Shown here: piece by piece, positions 35,505-46,302 of the stretch
Layout of the letters: each line of letters opens with the position of its first letter
How positions within the stretch are numbered: position 1 is the stretch's first letter
Assembly: GCA_003666325.1 (NCBI GenBank)
Contig: QPIL01000115.1
Coordinates: 1 to 64,000 of the forward strand
Length of the DNA stretch: 64,000 nt
Reading direction: 5' to 3'
DNA from: Methylococcales symbiont of Iophon sp. n. MRB-2018
Lineage (GTDB): Bacteria > Pseudomonadota > Gammaproteobacteria > Methylococcales > Methylomonadaceae
Notes under the pieces: model-generated
The model's database searches: none
What the model was told of the DNA's origin: nothing
What the model saw: only the letters and a program-made list of their open reading frames with translations
Program-made: the position numbers and the translations under genes

Positions 35505-36230
35505 ATGTGTTTTAGTGCAAATATGTCGCTTGGATTAGGTTTAGCTGGGCTAATGGCTTCCAGTGTGACTTTTTTAGATAAAAGTGAGCCTATGTGGGTT
35601 CGTGTTGCACGAGCTTACGCTATTCTCCACTTCTCTTTAATGGAGTTTATTCAATATTTTGCTTATCCAGTTGCGGATCAATGCGGCTATGGGACAAATC
35701 TGTTTCTAAGTGAAATATCAACCTATCATATTAGTCTTCAAGCATTAGCCATCATGCCAGCATTAGCGACTTATTCATCAGATAAAACCGCATTAAAAAA
35801 AGCAACTCTGTTAGCCATGTGTTTAAGCGGTAGTTTTCTGGTTTTTAACTTTCTTCCCTCACAATGGCATTTATTTGATATGACAGCTAATTTCATAGGA
35901 GATTTTGTAGCCTGTATTTTTATGGGTAAATATCATGTAGGTTACAATATTCCAAGTGCATTTGGTTTAGTAGTGAACTGGGGCTCATTTTTTGGATTAG
36001 CACTTAGTGGTTTTGTCTGGAAACATAATTGGAGAATTGCGAGTTATCATCTGGCTGGTTCAATTTTCACCTTATTTGTACCGCAGTGGTTTTTTGGTGT
36101 AACAACGGGAGAAGCGGCTGCGATGTATTGTTTTTATTCAATACCTCTAACAATGAGTTTTATGCCTTGCTTTAACAAATATTTTATTGCAAAACCGCCA
36201 GAAGTTCAGGGAGAGTTTGCCTCCTCCTAG
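35505..36230 (+). CDS. Uncharacterised multi-TM protein with MCFSAN N-terminus
   Basis: Long hydrophobic ORF with no antisense conflict; MCFSANMSLGLGLAGLMASSVTF. Confidence 0.75.
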   Translation: MCFSANMSLGLGLAGLMASSVTFLDKSEPMWVRVARAYAILHFSLMEFIQYFAYPVADQCGYGTNLFLSEISTYHISLQALAIMPALATYSSDKTALKKATLLAMCLSGSFLVFNFLPSQWHLFDMTANFIGDFVACIFMGKYHVGYNIPSAFGLVVNWGSFFGLALSGFVWKHNWRIASYHLAGSIFTLFVPQWFFGVTTGEAAAMYCFYSIPLTMSFMPCFNKYFIAKPPEVQGEFASS

Positions 36231-36239
36231 AGGATTGAC

Positions 36240-36560
36240 TAAGCAGTCATCCCTTAAAAACACAACAACCATTTGATTTATAACAGTAAATTAAACAAAA
36301 ACCATAAACAAAACAAGCAGTATTTGGTAAAATAACAGCTATTCCTTGGTCGTTTTACTGATAAAACATACTAACAAAATCAACCCCAACCCCAACCCCA
36401 GAGCAACCAAACCTCTTTCATTCAGAGTTATTTGTTGAAAATGGTATAAGATCCGCGTCACTCCCACATGTTACAAGCAGAAATTCAGGTGTTTAAAACT
36501 AGATTTCCGACAACAGACTTCGGGAATGACATGTAGTAACAGAAGTTCCAGTTACCTTAG
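36240..36560 (+). repeat. Dispersed element A (copy 3)
   Basis: aagcagtcatcccttaaaaacacaacaaccatttg...cgggaatgacatgtagtaacagaagttccagttac. Confidence 0.94.
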
Positions 36561-36592
36561 CCCTGAGTCTTGAGTCTTGAGTCTTGAGTCTT
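36561..36592 (+). repeat. Heptanucleotide tandem array (CTTGAGT), about 4 units
   Basis: ccctgagtcttgagtcttgagtcttgagtctttttaa. Confidence 0.93.
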
Positions 36593-36832
36593 TTTAACCC
36601 ATATTCTGTGATTTTATTTGACACTATCCTTATAAAGCGGTATCTTGCATTTTTAAAAAGAGTCCGCTTGGCATCACAAATTTTGCCGTTTTGTGTAAGT
36701 CATTGAATTTAAGCAGTAGATTTTTTTAAAATTATTCTTTACATGATAGTGAATAATTTTTTTATAAAAGTCACAAAAATAGGCTAAGATAACAATTTAA
36801 CATTTTAACATTTATAGAATAAGGAATTAGTT

Positions 36833-37183
36833 ATGAAAATTGTACACATTTTAATCCCCATCGTTGCTTTTGTGCTATTAGCTTGTGAAGATCCATCAAC
36901 AGAAAGCATTGTTGAGTCCGCTACTCCAAAGACTGAAACTGCTATTCCAGCGGCAACAATGGCTGAAGAAGTTAAGGTTGAAGCGACAACAAGTGAAGCT
37001 GTTGAAAAAGTAGTGGATATGGATATGGATATGAAGATGGATAAAAATATGAATATGGATATGAAGATGGATAAAGATATGAATATGGAAATGAATATGG
37101 ATAAAGCAGAAACTGTAGAAGCCACTGAAGATATGATGATGACTGAAGAGGTTGATGCTAGCAAAATGGAAGCTACTAAATAG
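36833..37183 (+). CDS. Small lipoprotein with Met/Asp/Lys repeat
   Basis: Lipobox VLLAC; DMDMDMKMDKNMNMDMKMDKDMNMEMNMDK; 30-bp DNA period. Confidence 0.75.
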   Translation: MKIVHILIPIVAFVLLACEDPSTESIVESATPKTETAIPAATMAEEVKVEATTSEAVEKVVDMDMDMKMDKNMNMDMKMDKDMNMEMNMDKAETVEATEDMMMTEEVDASKMEATK

Positions 37184-37362
37184 TCAACCCTTAAAAACAT
37201 CATAACAGTTTGATTTATAACAATAAACAAAACAAAATACATAGATAAATCAAACAGTATTTGGTAAAATAACACTTATTTATTGGTTGTTTTTCTGATA
37301 AAAATAGACTAACAAAATAAACCCCAAACACAGGGCAACTAAACCTCTTTCATTCTGAGGTC
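37184..37362 (+). repeat. Truncated element A (copy 4), ends at a CTGAGGTCTC motif
   Basis: acccttaaaaacatcataacagtttgatttataac...gcaactaaacctctttcattctgaggtctcg. Confidence 0.88.
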
Positions 37363-37471
37363 TCGTATTAATGGTTGCCCGTGCCTAGAATTTGAAAAAG
37401 TGGCTAGTAATGGCGGATATTTTTTATTTAGGTTTTTAGGGTTAACTAAGTAAGAACGTCTGTTTGAATAC

Positions 37472-37515
37472 AAAACCAGTCAACATGGCAGACCATGTTT
37501 GACTGGTTTTTTTTT
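37472..37515. terminator. Hairpin terminator downstream of rsgA
   Basis: aaaaccagtcaacatggcagaccatgtttgactggttttttttt. Confidence 0.75.
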
Positions 37516-37517
37516 GC

Positions 37518-38396
37518 TCAAAGCGTTGGTATTTTTTCTCTTAATTTTAAAAAACGCTGATAACGTAATGTTGAAATATCTCCTGTTTCAGCAGCTAATC
37601 TAACGGCACAGCCCATGTCCTGAACATGACGGCAGTCATTAAACTTACATTGTTCAAGTAGTGGTTGAAACTCACGGTACCCCCATGCTAACTGCTTTTC
37701 AGTTAAATCTGCTAAGCCAAAAATAGCAACGCCAGGGCTATCTATTAAATCCCCCCCTTCAGGCAAATGATAAAGTGTTGCGGCCGTTGTGGTGTGTCGC
37801 CCATGTTTAGTAATTTTAGAAACGGTATTTGTCTTTAACTGCTTATCAGGTATTAATACATTGGTTAAAGAAGATTTACCGACTCCAGATTGTCCGGTAA
37901 AAATATTAGTATAGTTGTTTAAAGCTATTTTTAATTCTGTAATACCACTGTTTTCTGACGCACTCACTCTATGGATGGGGTATGACAGTGATTGATAGGG
38001 TTGGAGCTGGTTTTCTATTTGTTCAGATTGTAAGTCCACTTTATTAAACACTAAAACAGCAGCTATGTTTTTGTTTTCACAAATTGCTAGGTATTGATCA
38101 ATGAGCAGAAAGTCGCAAGCAGGTTCAACTGCAAATACAATATAAACTTTATCAATATTGGCTGCTACTGGACGTGTTTTATTATTTCTACTAGGTCTTT
38201 GCAATAAAGATCGTCGAGGTAAAAGCTGTTCAATTCGACCTTGATCAGATGATGTTTTAGATATCATCACCTGATCGCCTACCGTGACTGTTTCTAGTTT
38301 ACGGCGAGTTTGACATAAATAAATTTTTTCTGAGGACTCAACAGCGATTCCTTGTCCTAAATGCGATATAACAAGTCCTTGTTGTAACTCAGTCAT
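37518..38396 (-). CDS. rsgA: Ribosome small subunit-dependent GTPase A
   Basis: VFNKVDL, TGQSGVGKSSLTNVL, DSPGVAIFGL, CKFNDCRHVQDMGCAV. Confidence 0.96.
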   Translation of the reverse strand: MTELQQGLVISHLGQGIAVESSEKIYLCQTRRKLETVTVGDQVMISKTSSDQGRIEQLLPRRSLLQRPSRNNKTRPVAANIDKVYIVFAVEPACDFLLIDQYLAICENKNIAAVLVFNKVDLQSEQIENQLQPYQSLSYPIHRVSASENSGITELKIALNNYTNIFTGQSGVGKSSLTNVLIPDKQLKTNTVSKITKHGRHTTTAATLYHLPEGGDLIDSPGVAIFGLADLTEKQLAWGYREFQPLLEQCKFNDCRHVQDMGCAVRLAAETGDISTLRYQRFLKLREKIPTL

Positions 38397-39646
38397 TATG
38401 CTGTTTGCATTTTGGATTCCAAGTGTGCAATACGAATAGCAGCGGGTGGATGGCTGTAATGAAAGGCAGAGAATAAAGGGTCAGGAGTTAAAGTGCTAGC
38501 ATTTTCTTCATACAGTTTGACCAAACCACTGATCATTTTGCTGGGTTTAGCATTTTGTGAAGCGAAATCATCGGCTTCAAATTCAAACTTACGTTGAAAG
38601 TAAGCACTAATAGGTTGCATAAAAATAGTGAAGACAGGAGACACCAGCATAAACAACAAAAGTGCGGCAGCATTTGAATGGGTATCAACACCTAAACCAC
38701 TAAAAAACCAGTCTTGAGTGATTAACCAGCCTAAAACAGCAAAACTGCATAATGTGGTGATAGAAGATGCAATGAGCATTTTTATGACATGTTTACATTT
38801 AAAATGGCCTAATTCGTGAGCTAAAACGGCTTCAAGCTCTTCATCATCTAACGATTCGATCAAAGTATCATAAAATACAATTCTTTTATTACTACCAAGC
38901 CCTGTAAAATAGGCATTACCATGTCCTGAGCGTTTAGAACCATCCATAATATAAATACCATTACTACTAAAGCCACAGCGGTTTAATAAACTTTGAATTC
39001 GATCCTTTAAAGAACCTTCTTCCATAGGCGTAAATTTGTTAAATAAAGGAGCAATTAGTGTAGGGAAAAGCCAGCTCATTAATAAAGAAATACCCATCAA
39101 AATAGCCCAAGCGTATAACCACCATAAAGAGCCTATACTATCCATTACCCAAATCAGCAATGCCAAAATAGGGGTGGCAATCACTATGACTAATGTTAAG
39201 GAAATCAGTTGATCTTTAAAAAACTGAGCAAGCGTACTTTTGTTAAAGCCAAACTTTTCTTCAATGACAAAAGTACCATATAAGCTGGTGGGAATTTCAA
39301 CCACAGTCATAACTAGAAAGATAGTAGCGATAGCCGCTAAATCAGCCATCATGGGCGATAAGTTGAAAGATGTCCAAAAATCAAAAGCAAGACTAATTCC
39401 ACCACCTAAGGTTAATAAAAGCAGGAAAACGATACCAATAATGCTATCGACATCGCCTAACTTACCTTTTACTACGGTATAATCGGCAGCTTTTTGATGA
39501 GCATCAAGAGCAACCGTATCTTTAAATGCTTCAGGAACAGCTTCTCTATGGTTTAAAACAAATGATTTTTGACGAATAGAAAGCCAAAATTGGATAGTAT
39601 AAGAAAAAACTAAAGCGATTAAAAATATAACTGTGAATGTATGCAT
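38396..39646 (-). CDS. M48 family metallopeptidase (Ste24-like)
   Basis: AVLAHELGHFKCKH; FEFEADDFA. Confidence 0.93.
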   Translation of the reverse strand: MHTFTVIFLIALVFSYTIQFWLSIRQKSFVLNHREAVPEAFKDTVALDAHQKAADYTVVKGKLGDVDSIIGIVFLLLLTLGGGISLAFDFWTSFNLSPMMADLAAIATIFLVMTVVEIPTSLYGTFVIEEKFGFNKSTLAQFFKDQLISLTLVIVIATPILALLIWVMDSIGSLWWLYAWAILMGISLLMSWLFPTLIAPLFNKFTPMEEGSLKDRIQSLLNRCGFSSNGIYIMDGSKRSGHGNAYFTGLGSNKRIVFYDTLIESLDDEELEAVLAHELGHFKCKHVIKMLIASSITTLCSFAVLGWLITQDWFFSGLGVDTHSNAAALLLFMLVSPVFTIFMQPISAYFQRKFEFEADDFASQNAKPSKMISGLVKLYEENASTLTPDPLFSAFHYSHPPAAIRIAHLESKMQTA

Positions 39647-39739
39647 GGGTGTCTTATTAAACAGGTTGATTTTAAGGATTAGCTATACAGATTAGCCAAT
39701 GCTACAATTTATTGCAACTCTCTTCATTATGGAAACGAA

Positions 39740-40285
39740 ATGGCAGTGGATTCTAGCAACTTAATCTGGATTGATCTAGAAATGACAGGACTTGATCCTG
39801 ATAATGATTTAATTATTGAAATTGCAACGATAATTACCGATAAAAATCTAAACATACTTGCAGAAGGCCCAGTGTTAGCGGTGCATCAACCTGATGTTGC
39901 CATAGCAGCCATGGATAAATGGAACCAGACGCATCATGGACAATCTGGACTGATTGAGCGCATCAAAGCATCAAGTCTTGATGAAGCAGAAGTCGAAAGA
40001 CAAACGCTTGAATTTTTACAGCAATGGGTGCCAGCCGATAAGTCACCTATTTGCGGCAATAGTATTTGTCAGGACAGACGGTTTCTTTATCGCTATATGC
40101 CCAAACTGGAAGCTTATTTTCATTATCGTAATCTGGATGTTTCGACCTTAAAAATATTGGCTGGGCAGTGGGCACCCGAATTATTAGAGGGTTTTAAAAA
40201 GAAAAGTGCGCATCAAGCTTTAGCCGATATTATTGAGTCTATAGCAGAATTAAAATATTATCGCGAACACTTTATTAAGTATTAG
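39740..40285 (+). CDS. orn: Oligoribonuclease
   Basis: [43 protein letters not shown]. Confidence 0.97.
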   Translation: MAVDSSNLIWIDLEMTGLDPDNDLIIEIATIITDKNLNILAEGPVLAVHQPDVAIAAMDKWNQTHHGQSGLIERIKASSLDEAEVERQTLEFLQQWVPADKSPICGNSICQDRRFLYRYMPKLEAYFHYRNLDVSTLKILAGQWAPELLEGFKKKSAHQALADIIESIAELKYYREHFIKY

Positions 40286-40353
40286 GAGAGCAGATGCAAA
40301 GGTTAAGGTTAACAAGAGCTTAACAGCTCAAGCCTGTTTCTTTTGTATTTTTA

Positions 40354-41067
40354 ATGTATATGAATCAAATTGTTGCAGTTGCTTTGGGTGGAGCTTTTGG
40401 TGCTGTATTTCGTTTTCTTATTACCACTGGGGTTTATCAGTGGCTGGGGCGTGGTTTTCCCTATGGCACATTAACCGTTAATATTATAGGTTCGTTTTTA
40501 TTAGGTTTAATGACAGAAGCCTTATTGTTGCAGCGTGTTGCTTTATCAATGGAATATCGTTCAGCGATTTTAATTGGTTTATTGGGTTCTTTAACGACAT
40601 TTTCGACATTTTCTTTAGATACATTATATTTAATTGAACAAGGTCAGATTAGTAAAGCATCGCTCAATATAGTGTTAAATGTTTTTGTCTGTCTTCTGGC
40701 TGTCTGGATAGGTTTAGCAATAACAAAAACCTTGTTCCTATATGCTGATGGTAGCTTGCCCCTCATAGGAGGGCATTATCCGTATGCCTTACTTGCCATC
40801 AACTTTCTAGGTGCATTGCTTATTGCTTGTGTGAGTGCAATATTATTAACTAAAACTAATCTGACGTTAGCATATAGTACAAGCATTAATGTTATTTTAA
40901 TCGGCATCTTTATCACCCTATCCAGTCATTATTTAGTACTCTATTTTGTTGAACAAGGACATACTTTTGAATCGCATTTCAAAGCTATGGCTATTTCGTT
41001 AAGCAGTAATATTATATTTTGTAGTATTGCCTTATGGATGGGCAGACTCATAAGCAAACAAATTTAA
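40354..41067 (+). CDS. crcB: Double-length CrcB/Fluc fluoride channel (internal duplication)
   Basis: First half canonical (GGAFGAVFRF, GTLTVNIIGSFLLG, GLLGSLTTFSTFSLD); second half PYALLAINFLGALL...INVILIGIFITLSSHYLVLYFVEQG aligns to TM2-TM4 of the first half. Confidence 0.88.
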   Translation: MYMNQIVAVALGGAFGAVFRFLITTGVYQWLGRGFPYGTLTVNIIGSFLLGLMTEALLLQRVALSMEYRSAILIGLLGSLTTFSTFSLDTLYLIEQGQISKASLNIVLNVFVCLLAVWIGLAITKTLFLYADGSLPLIGGHYPYALLAINFLGALLIACVSAILLTKTNLTLAYSTSINVILIGIFITLSSHYLVLYFVEQGHTFESHFKAMAISLSSNIIFCSIALWMGRLISKQI

Positions 41068-41190
41068 AACGTAGCTTACGGCAATGTGCGTTTTCCTTAA
41101 AAGTTCAAAATGAAGTGAGTAAGCAATACCCATCCTGTATGATCATCCTGCTCTTTTGAACCTGTTTTTCTTTTTATACTTTTTTGGTAA

Positions 41191-42468
<1,278 letters not shown>

Positions 42469-42664
42469 TGAACCCTCTTAACATCAAAAAATAAGAGTTA
42501 ATAGCGCATCTAAATTATAATTTTAATTGCTTTTAAGCCCGATTGCTCTGAGAGTTACGGTAGCTTATAAATGATCGATATTTGACTATGTTATAATTTC
42601 ACATTGTGCTACAGGCTCCTGTAGTCACTTTACTTTTGAGTACACATATAAGTACATAATATTA

Positions 42665-44260
42665 ATGAGTCGTTATACAACCCCATCACATATCAGTGAA
42701 TTAGCAAGGCGTAGAACATTTGCTATTATTTCCCACCCCGATGCGGGTAAAACCACCATTACTGAAAAATTATTACTTTTTGGAGGTGCTATTCAGTTGG
42801 CAGGCTCGGTCAAAGGTCGTAAAGCAGAACGGCATGCAACATCTGACTGGATGGAAATGGAAAAAGAAAGAGGGATTTCTGTGACTACCTCAGTCATGCA
42901 ATTTGATCATAATGATTGCATACTCAATTTATTAGACACACCTGGGCATGAGGATTTCTCAGAAGACACCTATCGTACATTAACGGCTGTGGACTCAGCC
43001 TTAATGGTGATTGATGTCGCTAAAGGGGTAGAAAAAAGAACCATTAAATTAATGGAAGTATGTCGATTAAGAACCACGCCTATTTTGACGTTTATTAATA
43101 AAATGGACAGGGAAGGAAAAGATCCTATTGAATTATTAGATGAAGTCGAATCGGTTTTAGATATTAAATGCGCACCGATGACTTGGCCTATTGGTATGGG
43201 GAAACGATTTAAAGGGGTCTACCATCTTTATAAAGATGAAGTTCTATTGTTTAGTGCGCAACATGCAGGAAAAATTGTTAAAGCAGAAGTGATTAAAGGA
43301 CTTGATAACTCAAAGTTAGATGAATTACTGGGTGATCAGGCTGATGAGCTGAGGGAAGAGATAGAGTTAGTTAAGGGAGCAAGCCATGAATTTAATCTGG
43401 ATGAATATTTAAACGGACACTTAACCCCCGTCTTTTTTGGTTCGGCGATTAACAATTTTGGCATTATAGAATTGTTAGATGCCTTTACTGAATATGCGCC
43501 AATTCCAAAACCTAGAATGGCTGAACAAAGGGAAGTTTCACCTGAGGAAGAAGATTTTTCTGGTTTTATTTTTAAAGTACAGGCCAATATGGATCCTGCG
43601 CATAGAGATCGTGTGGCTTTTATGCGTATCTGTTCTGGCGTGTTTGATAAAGGTATGAAGTTGAACCATGTGCGATTAGGCAAGCCTATTCAAGTGAGTA
43701 CGGCGATTACTTTTCAAGCAGCAACACGTAAAAATATAGAAGTTGCCTATCCTGGTGATATTATCGGTTTACATAATCATGGCACTATTGCGGTGGGAGA
43801 TACATTTACCCAAGGTGAAAAATTAAAATTTGGTGGGATTCCATTTTTTGCTCCTGAATTATTTAGACGTGTGGTGTTAAAAGACCCGCTTCGAGCTAAA
43901 GCCTTACAAAAAGGTTTAGTGCAATTAACCGAAGAAGGAGCAACGCAATTATTTAAGCCGTTAAAAAATAACAACTTGATTTTAGGGGCAGTAGGCGTGC
44001 TTCAATTTGATGTTACTGCTCATAGGCTCAAAGCAGAATACAATGTTGAATGTGTTTATGATGCTGTGGGTATAAATACAGTGCGTTGGGTGAGTTCTGA
44101 TGACCCAAAAAAACTGGAAGAATTTAAGAAAAAAGCGTTTGATAACCTCGCGGAAGATAGTGGCGGGTTTCTAGTTTATTTGGCGACCAGTCGGGTTAAT
44201 TTGCAAATAACGGAAGAACGATGGCCGGATATCACCTTTAATTCAACAAGAGAATTGTAA
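42665..44260 (+). CDS. prfC: Peptide chain release factor 3
   Basis: [39 protein letters not shown]. Confidence 0.97.
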   Translation: MSRYTTPSHISELARRRTFAIISHPDAGKTTITEKLLLFGGAIQLAGSVKGRKAERHATSDWMEMEKERGISVTTSVMQFDHNDCILNLLDTPGHEDFSEDTYRTLTAVDSALMVIDVAKGVEKRTIKLMEVCRLRTTPILTFINKMDREGKDPIELLDEVESVLDIKCAPMTWPIGMGKRFKGVYHLYKDEVLLFSAQHAGKIVKAEVIKGLDNSKLDELLGDQADELREEIELVKGASHEFNLDEYLNGHLTPVFFGSAINNFGIIELLDAFTEYAPIPKPRMAEQREVSPEEEDFSGFIFKVQANMDPAHRDRVAFMRICSGVFDKGMKLNHVRLGKPIQVSTAITFQAATRKNIEVAYPGDIIGLHNHGTIAVGDTFTQGEKLKFGGIPFFAPELFRRVVLKDPLRAKALQKGLVQLTEEGATQLFKPLKNNNLILGAVGVLQFDVTAHRLKAEYNVECVYDAVGINTVRWVSSDDPKKLEEFKKKAFDNLAEDSGGFLVYLATSRVNLQITEERWPDITFNSTREL

Positions 44261-44269
44261 AAAGTATCT

Positions 44270-44335
44270 AATAAACCCTTAAAAACACAACAACCATCTG
44301 ATTTATAACAATAAATTAAACAAAATACATAGACA
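44270..44335 (+). repeat. Truncated element A (copy 5)
   Basis: aacccttaaaaacacaacaaccatctgatttataacaataaattaaacaaaatacatag. Confidence 0.9.
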
Positions 44336-44424
44336 AAGAATAAAGGGAACGCTACCCTTTTTTTGATAGTTTATCAACATGGTGTCCAGTCAAGTGAGGG
44401 AACTTCAAAAATTAAAACCACTAA

Positions 44425-44463
44425 AAACCCCCGCCTATTTTCATTGAAACAGGTGGGTTTTTT
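44425..44463 (+). terminator. Hairpin plus T-run upstream of the small coiled-coil ORF
   Basis: aaaacccccgcctattttcattgaaacaggtgggtttttt. Confidence 0.65.
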
Positions 44464-44477
44464 ATGCCCTATTTTGT

Positions 44478-44837
44478 ATGTTACAATGCAATATGGACAC
44501 CGATAAAACACCCCTTAATAAAACTAAAGTAGATGATATGCTCATCGAAATGATTACCCCTAAGGTTAAAGAAATTGAGGAAAAGTTTGGCAGAGGTGAG
44601 GGACTCACACAGGCTGATATTCACACCCTACTTAAATCACAATACAACCACATCAATCACCTGGATTTAAAGCTCAACGAAGTCGTGGCAGATGTTGCCA
44701 GTTTAAAAGGTGAGTTTGAATTATTAAAAAAAGACATAGAAATCATTATTCAAAAAGCACTTAACAAGAATATGATGACCTTAATTATCGTCATGGGTGC
44801 GTTTTTAACCCTATCAAAAATCATTGATAAATTTTAA
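44478..44837 (+). CDS. Small hypothetical protein, predicted coiled coil plus C-terminal TM
   Basis: MLIEMITPKVKEIEEKFGRGEGLTQADIHTLLKSQYNHINHLDLKLNEVVADVASLKGEFELLKKDIEI...MMTLIIVMGAFLTLSKI. Confidence 0.6.
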   Translation: MLQCNMDTDKTPLNKTKVDDMLIEMITPKVKEIEEKFGRGEGLTQADIHTLLKSQYNHINHLDLKLNEVVADVASLKGEFELLKKDIEIIIQKALNKNMMTLIIVMGAFLTLSKIIDKF

Positions 44838-44882
44838 TTTATTCTTTGAGATCACCGCATTAACCCAGTTCAAATTAAAGAG

Positions 44883-45082
44883 CCGTAGGGTACGTTTGCC
44901 CGCCAAGGATGGTGGAAATGCAGTAAGATTGTCTGGAACAATCTCTGCTGACCGCCAAGGATGGTGGAAATGCAGTAAGATTGTCTGGAACAATCTCTGC
45001 TGACCGCCAAGGATGGTGGAAATGCAGTAAGATTGTCTGGAACAATCTCTGCCCACGCACCAGAACCAATCAAAAATCAAGG
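44883..45082 (+). repeat. Dispersed element B with three 52-bp hairpin units
   Basis: caaggatggtggaaatgcagtaagattgtctggaacaatctctgctgaccgc at 44904, 44956, 45008. Confidence 0.95.
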
Positions 45083-45127
45083 AGTCTTTAGTCTTTAGTC
45101 CTGAGTCCTGAGTCCTGAGTCCTTAGC
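45083..45127 (+). repeat. Heptanucleotide tandem array, about 6 units
   Basis: agtctttagtctttagtcctgagtcctgagtcctgagtcc. Confidence 0.95.
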
Positions 45128-45134
45128 CCCTCTT

Positions 45135-45527
45135 TTACTCTTGTTTAAAACGATGAATCTGACGTCTTTGTTTTTTATTGGGTTTATGTTCTCGCTCTGA
45201 ATGGCTTATTAGAGTGCGTTGTTGTTTATATTGAATAGCTTGTTGTTGTCTTTTAAGGATACTTTCAGGGGATTCTTGGTAGCATAAAACAGCTTCTTTA
45301 GCGGGGCGACGGTGACTGTTAATGGCGAGCACAGTTAAAGTCCATTGGTAGGGTTCTTTAGTAATAGTCAGCTCAGTACCCGTTTTAACTGCTTTTGAAG
45401 GCTTGCAACGTTGACCATTCAAATGTACTTTTCCGCCTGAAACAGCTTCAGATGCTAGACTTCTGGTTTTAAAGAAACGGGCAGTCCATAACCATTTGTC
45501 AATACGGCACGCTTGTAATTCAGCCAT
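45135..45527 (-). CDS. hslR: S4-domain RNA-binding heat shock protein (Hsp15)
   Basis: CRIDKWLWTARFFKTRSLASEAVSGGKVHLNGQRCKPSKAVKTG. Confidence 0.93.
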   Translation of the reverse strand: MAELQACRIDKWLWTARFFKTRSLASEAVSGGKVHLNGQRCKPSKAVKTGTELTITKEPYQWTLTVLAINSHRRPAKEAVLCYQESPESILKRQQQAIQYKQQRTLISHSEREHKPNKKQRRQIHRFKQE

Positions 45528-46302
45528 TGATGTCTGCCGTTTCTTTTTTTCTGCAACCTCTAATCATTTCTCCTCGTTGTCGATAAGGATTGTGAGAAAT
45601 TAGGATTAAAGAAAGGTAATTCACTTTTGTGCCGTGTAAACTTAAAATATCGTGAACTATTCGTTCTTCTGGCGCCCCAGCTTTTTCTATAAAACAACTA
45701 TTGCTAAGTATTTTTTTTTCTTCTAAAAGATCAATAATGTCATCTAGGATTGGTTTTACTTTGAGTAATACTAAAGTATCAAAATCGTTCAATAATGATT
45801 CGATCATTGCTAAGCCATAGCCTGCTGGAATGATAGCTACGGTGTCATCGGTATCAGCCAGTGGCATTTGTGCCCGTGCTGCGGCAGCATTAAACGAGGG
45901 AACGCCAGGGATGGTTTCTATTGAATATGAATCATTCAGCGCTTTGACGGTTTTTGCTAAATGTTGAAAAGTGGAAAAGGTGGATGCATCGCCTTCCACT
46001 AAAAAAACAACATCTTGGTTTTTGTCTAAGATTTCAACAACTATTCGTGCGGCTTGCAACCAGTATTTTGCTAATATTTCCCTGTTATGTGTCATCGGGA
46101 ATATTAAAGGGATACTATTTTTAGGCTCTGATAAACCAGCTTGCAAGGCAATTTGTAAAGCATAACTGGTTTTATTTTTCTTTTTAACGGGGTATGTCCA
46201 GTAGCAATCTGATTGTAATAATTGCCATGCCCGGCGGGTCATTAAATTGGGATCGCCAGGGCCTAGTGAAACGCCATAAAGTTTTCCGCTTTTTTTAGTC
46301 AT
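45520..46302 (-). CDS. cobI: Precorrin-2 C20-methyltransferase
   Basis: GKLYGVSLGPGDPNLMTRRAWQLL; VVFLVEGDASTFSTFQHL; ATGA overlap with cobL. Confidence 0.9.
   Translation of the reverse strand: MTKKSGKLYGVSLGPGDPNLMTRRAWQLLQSDCYWTYPVKKKNKTSYALQIALQAGLSEPKNSIPLIFPMTHNREILAKYWLQAARIVVEILDKNQDVVFLVEGDASTFSTFQHLAKTVKALNDSYSIETIPGVPSFNAAAARAQMPLADTDDTVAIIPAGYGLAMIESLLNDFDTLVLLKVKPILDDIIDLLEEKKILSNSCFIEKAGAPEERIVHDILSLHGTKVNYLSLILISHNPYRQRGEMIRGCRKKETADING

Noticed and set aside
36805-37275. 156-aa antisense ORF rich in SIFISIF
   Set aside because: Mirror of the in-frame Met/Asp repeat on the opposite strand; the plus-strand lipoprotein has lipobox and start context.
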